In this document: piece after piece, positions 21,930 through 22,354 of the stretch
Layout of the letters: each line of letters opens with the position of its first letter
Numbering within the stretch: position 1 is the stretch's first letter
Source: Sulfurovum sp.
GTDB lineage: Bacteria > Campylobacterota > Campylobacteria > Campylobacterales > Sulfurovaceae
NCBI GenBank assembly: GCA_023955225.1
Contig: JAGSGJ010000034.1
Coordinates: forward strand, 1-22,354
Length of the DNA: 22,354 bases
Reading direction: 5' to 3'
Notes under the pieces: model-generated
Told to the model about the DNA's origin: nothing
What the model saw: only the letters and a program-made list of their open reading frames with translations
The model's database searches: none
Position numbers and translations under genes: made by a program

Positions 21930-21943
21930 TTAGAGGAGAAGTA

Positions 21944-22354
21944 ATGACAGGTAAAATAGTACAAGTCTTAGGTCCCGTTCTCGATGTGGATTTTACAGAC
22001 TACCTACCGGAGATTAACGAAGCATTAGAAACTACGTTTATGGTTGATGGTAAAGAGCAAAAATTGGTTTTAGAAGTAGCAGCACAACTAGGTGATAACA
22101 GAGTTAGAACAATTGCTATGGATATGAGTGAAGGTGTTGTAAGAGGTCAAGAAGTGAAGGCTACTGGTGACTCTATCAAAGTTCCTGTAGGTGAAGAAGT
22201 TCTTGGACGTATCTTCAACGTTATCGGTGAAGCTATCGATGAAGCTGGTGATGTTAATGCCAAAGAATACTGGTCAATCCATAGAGATCCACCAGCATTT
22301 GAAGAGCAAAGTACAAAAACAGAAGTTTTTGAAACAGGTATCAAAGTAGTTGAC
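21944..22354 (+). CDS. atpD: F1Fo ATP synthase subunit beta, N-terminal part (cut by the window end)
   Basis: The first 137 codons of the catalytic subunit are present, starting MTGKIVQVLGPVLDVDF with the ribosome binding site AGAGGAG. The N-terminal beta-barrel and the GEEVLGRIFNVIGEAID segment are visible, as is YWSIHRDPPAFEEQ, which leads toward the nucleotide-binding domain. The frame runs open to the last base at FETGIKVVD, before the P-loop, so the rest and probably atpC lie to the right of the window. Confidence 0.97.
   Translation, partial: MTGKIVQVLGPVLDVDFTDYLPEINEALETTFMVDGKEQKLVLEVAAQLGDNRVRTIAMDMSEGVVRGQEVKATGDSIKVPVGEEVLGRIFNVIGEAIDEAGDVNAKEYWSIHRDPPAFEEQSTKTEVFETGIKVVD

Overview
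The window looks like a chromosomal segment from a member of the Campylobacterota (the former Epsilonproteobacteria), most like the Sulfurovum/Sulfurimonas side of the phylum. The evidence is gene order and gene architecture: ileS–small gene–gatA–guaB; rplU–rpmA–obgE–proB–fmt–birA–parA–parB; and a split ATP synthase operon that begins with two b-type subunits (b', b) and continues delta, alpha, gamma, beta. From memory these runs also occur in Campylobacter jejuni. The DNA is AT-rich, genes are packed tightly with many 1–4 base overlaps, and most promoters show a good TAtAAT-type -10 with a T-rich upstream region but no clear -35, as is usual in this phylum. Everything reads as core genome; I see no insertion sequence, prophage, CRISPR array, rRNA or tRNA inside the window.

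Layout. (1) Positions 1–93: the end of the region downstream of a minus-strand CinA/PncC-type amidase gene, holding an almost perfect sigma-70 promoter that points out of the window to the left, probably toward a stable RNA or another highly expressed gene. (2) 671–6361: ileS, a 41-residue membrane peptide gene, gatA and guaB, which are translationally coupled or nearly so. (3) 6497–10775: metY, then a 188-base leader with an elaborate predicted RNA structure, then metX, xseB, a nitrilase-fold protein lacking two of its three catalytic residues, and a ThiF/MoeB-like E1 protein lacking the zinc cysteines. (4) 10826–12598: a lipoprotein with an EF-hand-like loop, ridA, the ribosomal protein genes rplU and rpmA, a double-hairpin terminator, and a convergent small lipoprotein gene. 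(5) 12735–17880: obgE, proB, fmt, birA, parA and parB, running from ribosome assembly and proline synthesis to initiator tRNA formylation, biotinylation and chromosome segregation. (6) 17984–22354: the F1Fo ATP synthase operon, cut off inside atpD.

How the genes work together. metX makes O-acetylhomoserine, and metY sulfhydrylates it to homocysteine (with methanethiol it can give methionine), so the structured leader between them may regulate methionine supply. ileS, gatA, rplU, rpmA, obgE and fmt all serve translation. The ATP synthase operon carries the stator and F1 genes; Fo subunits a and c are not in the window.

The best candidates for something undescribed are the 124-base structured RNA upstream of metX, which includes a long hairpin followed by seven Ts; a second hairpin-plus-T7 leader in front of obgE that shares the 11-mer GTAGTTTTTTT with it; the small coupled membrane gene between ileS and gatA; and the paired degenerate nitrilase and E1-like proteins downstream of xseB.
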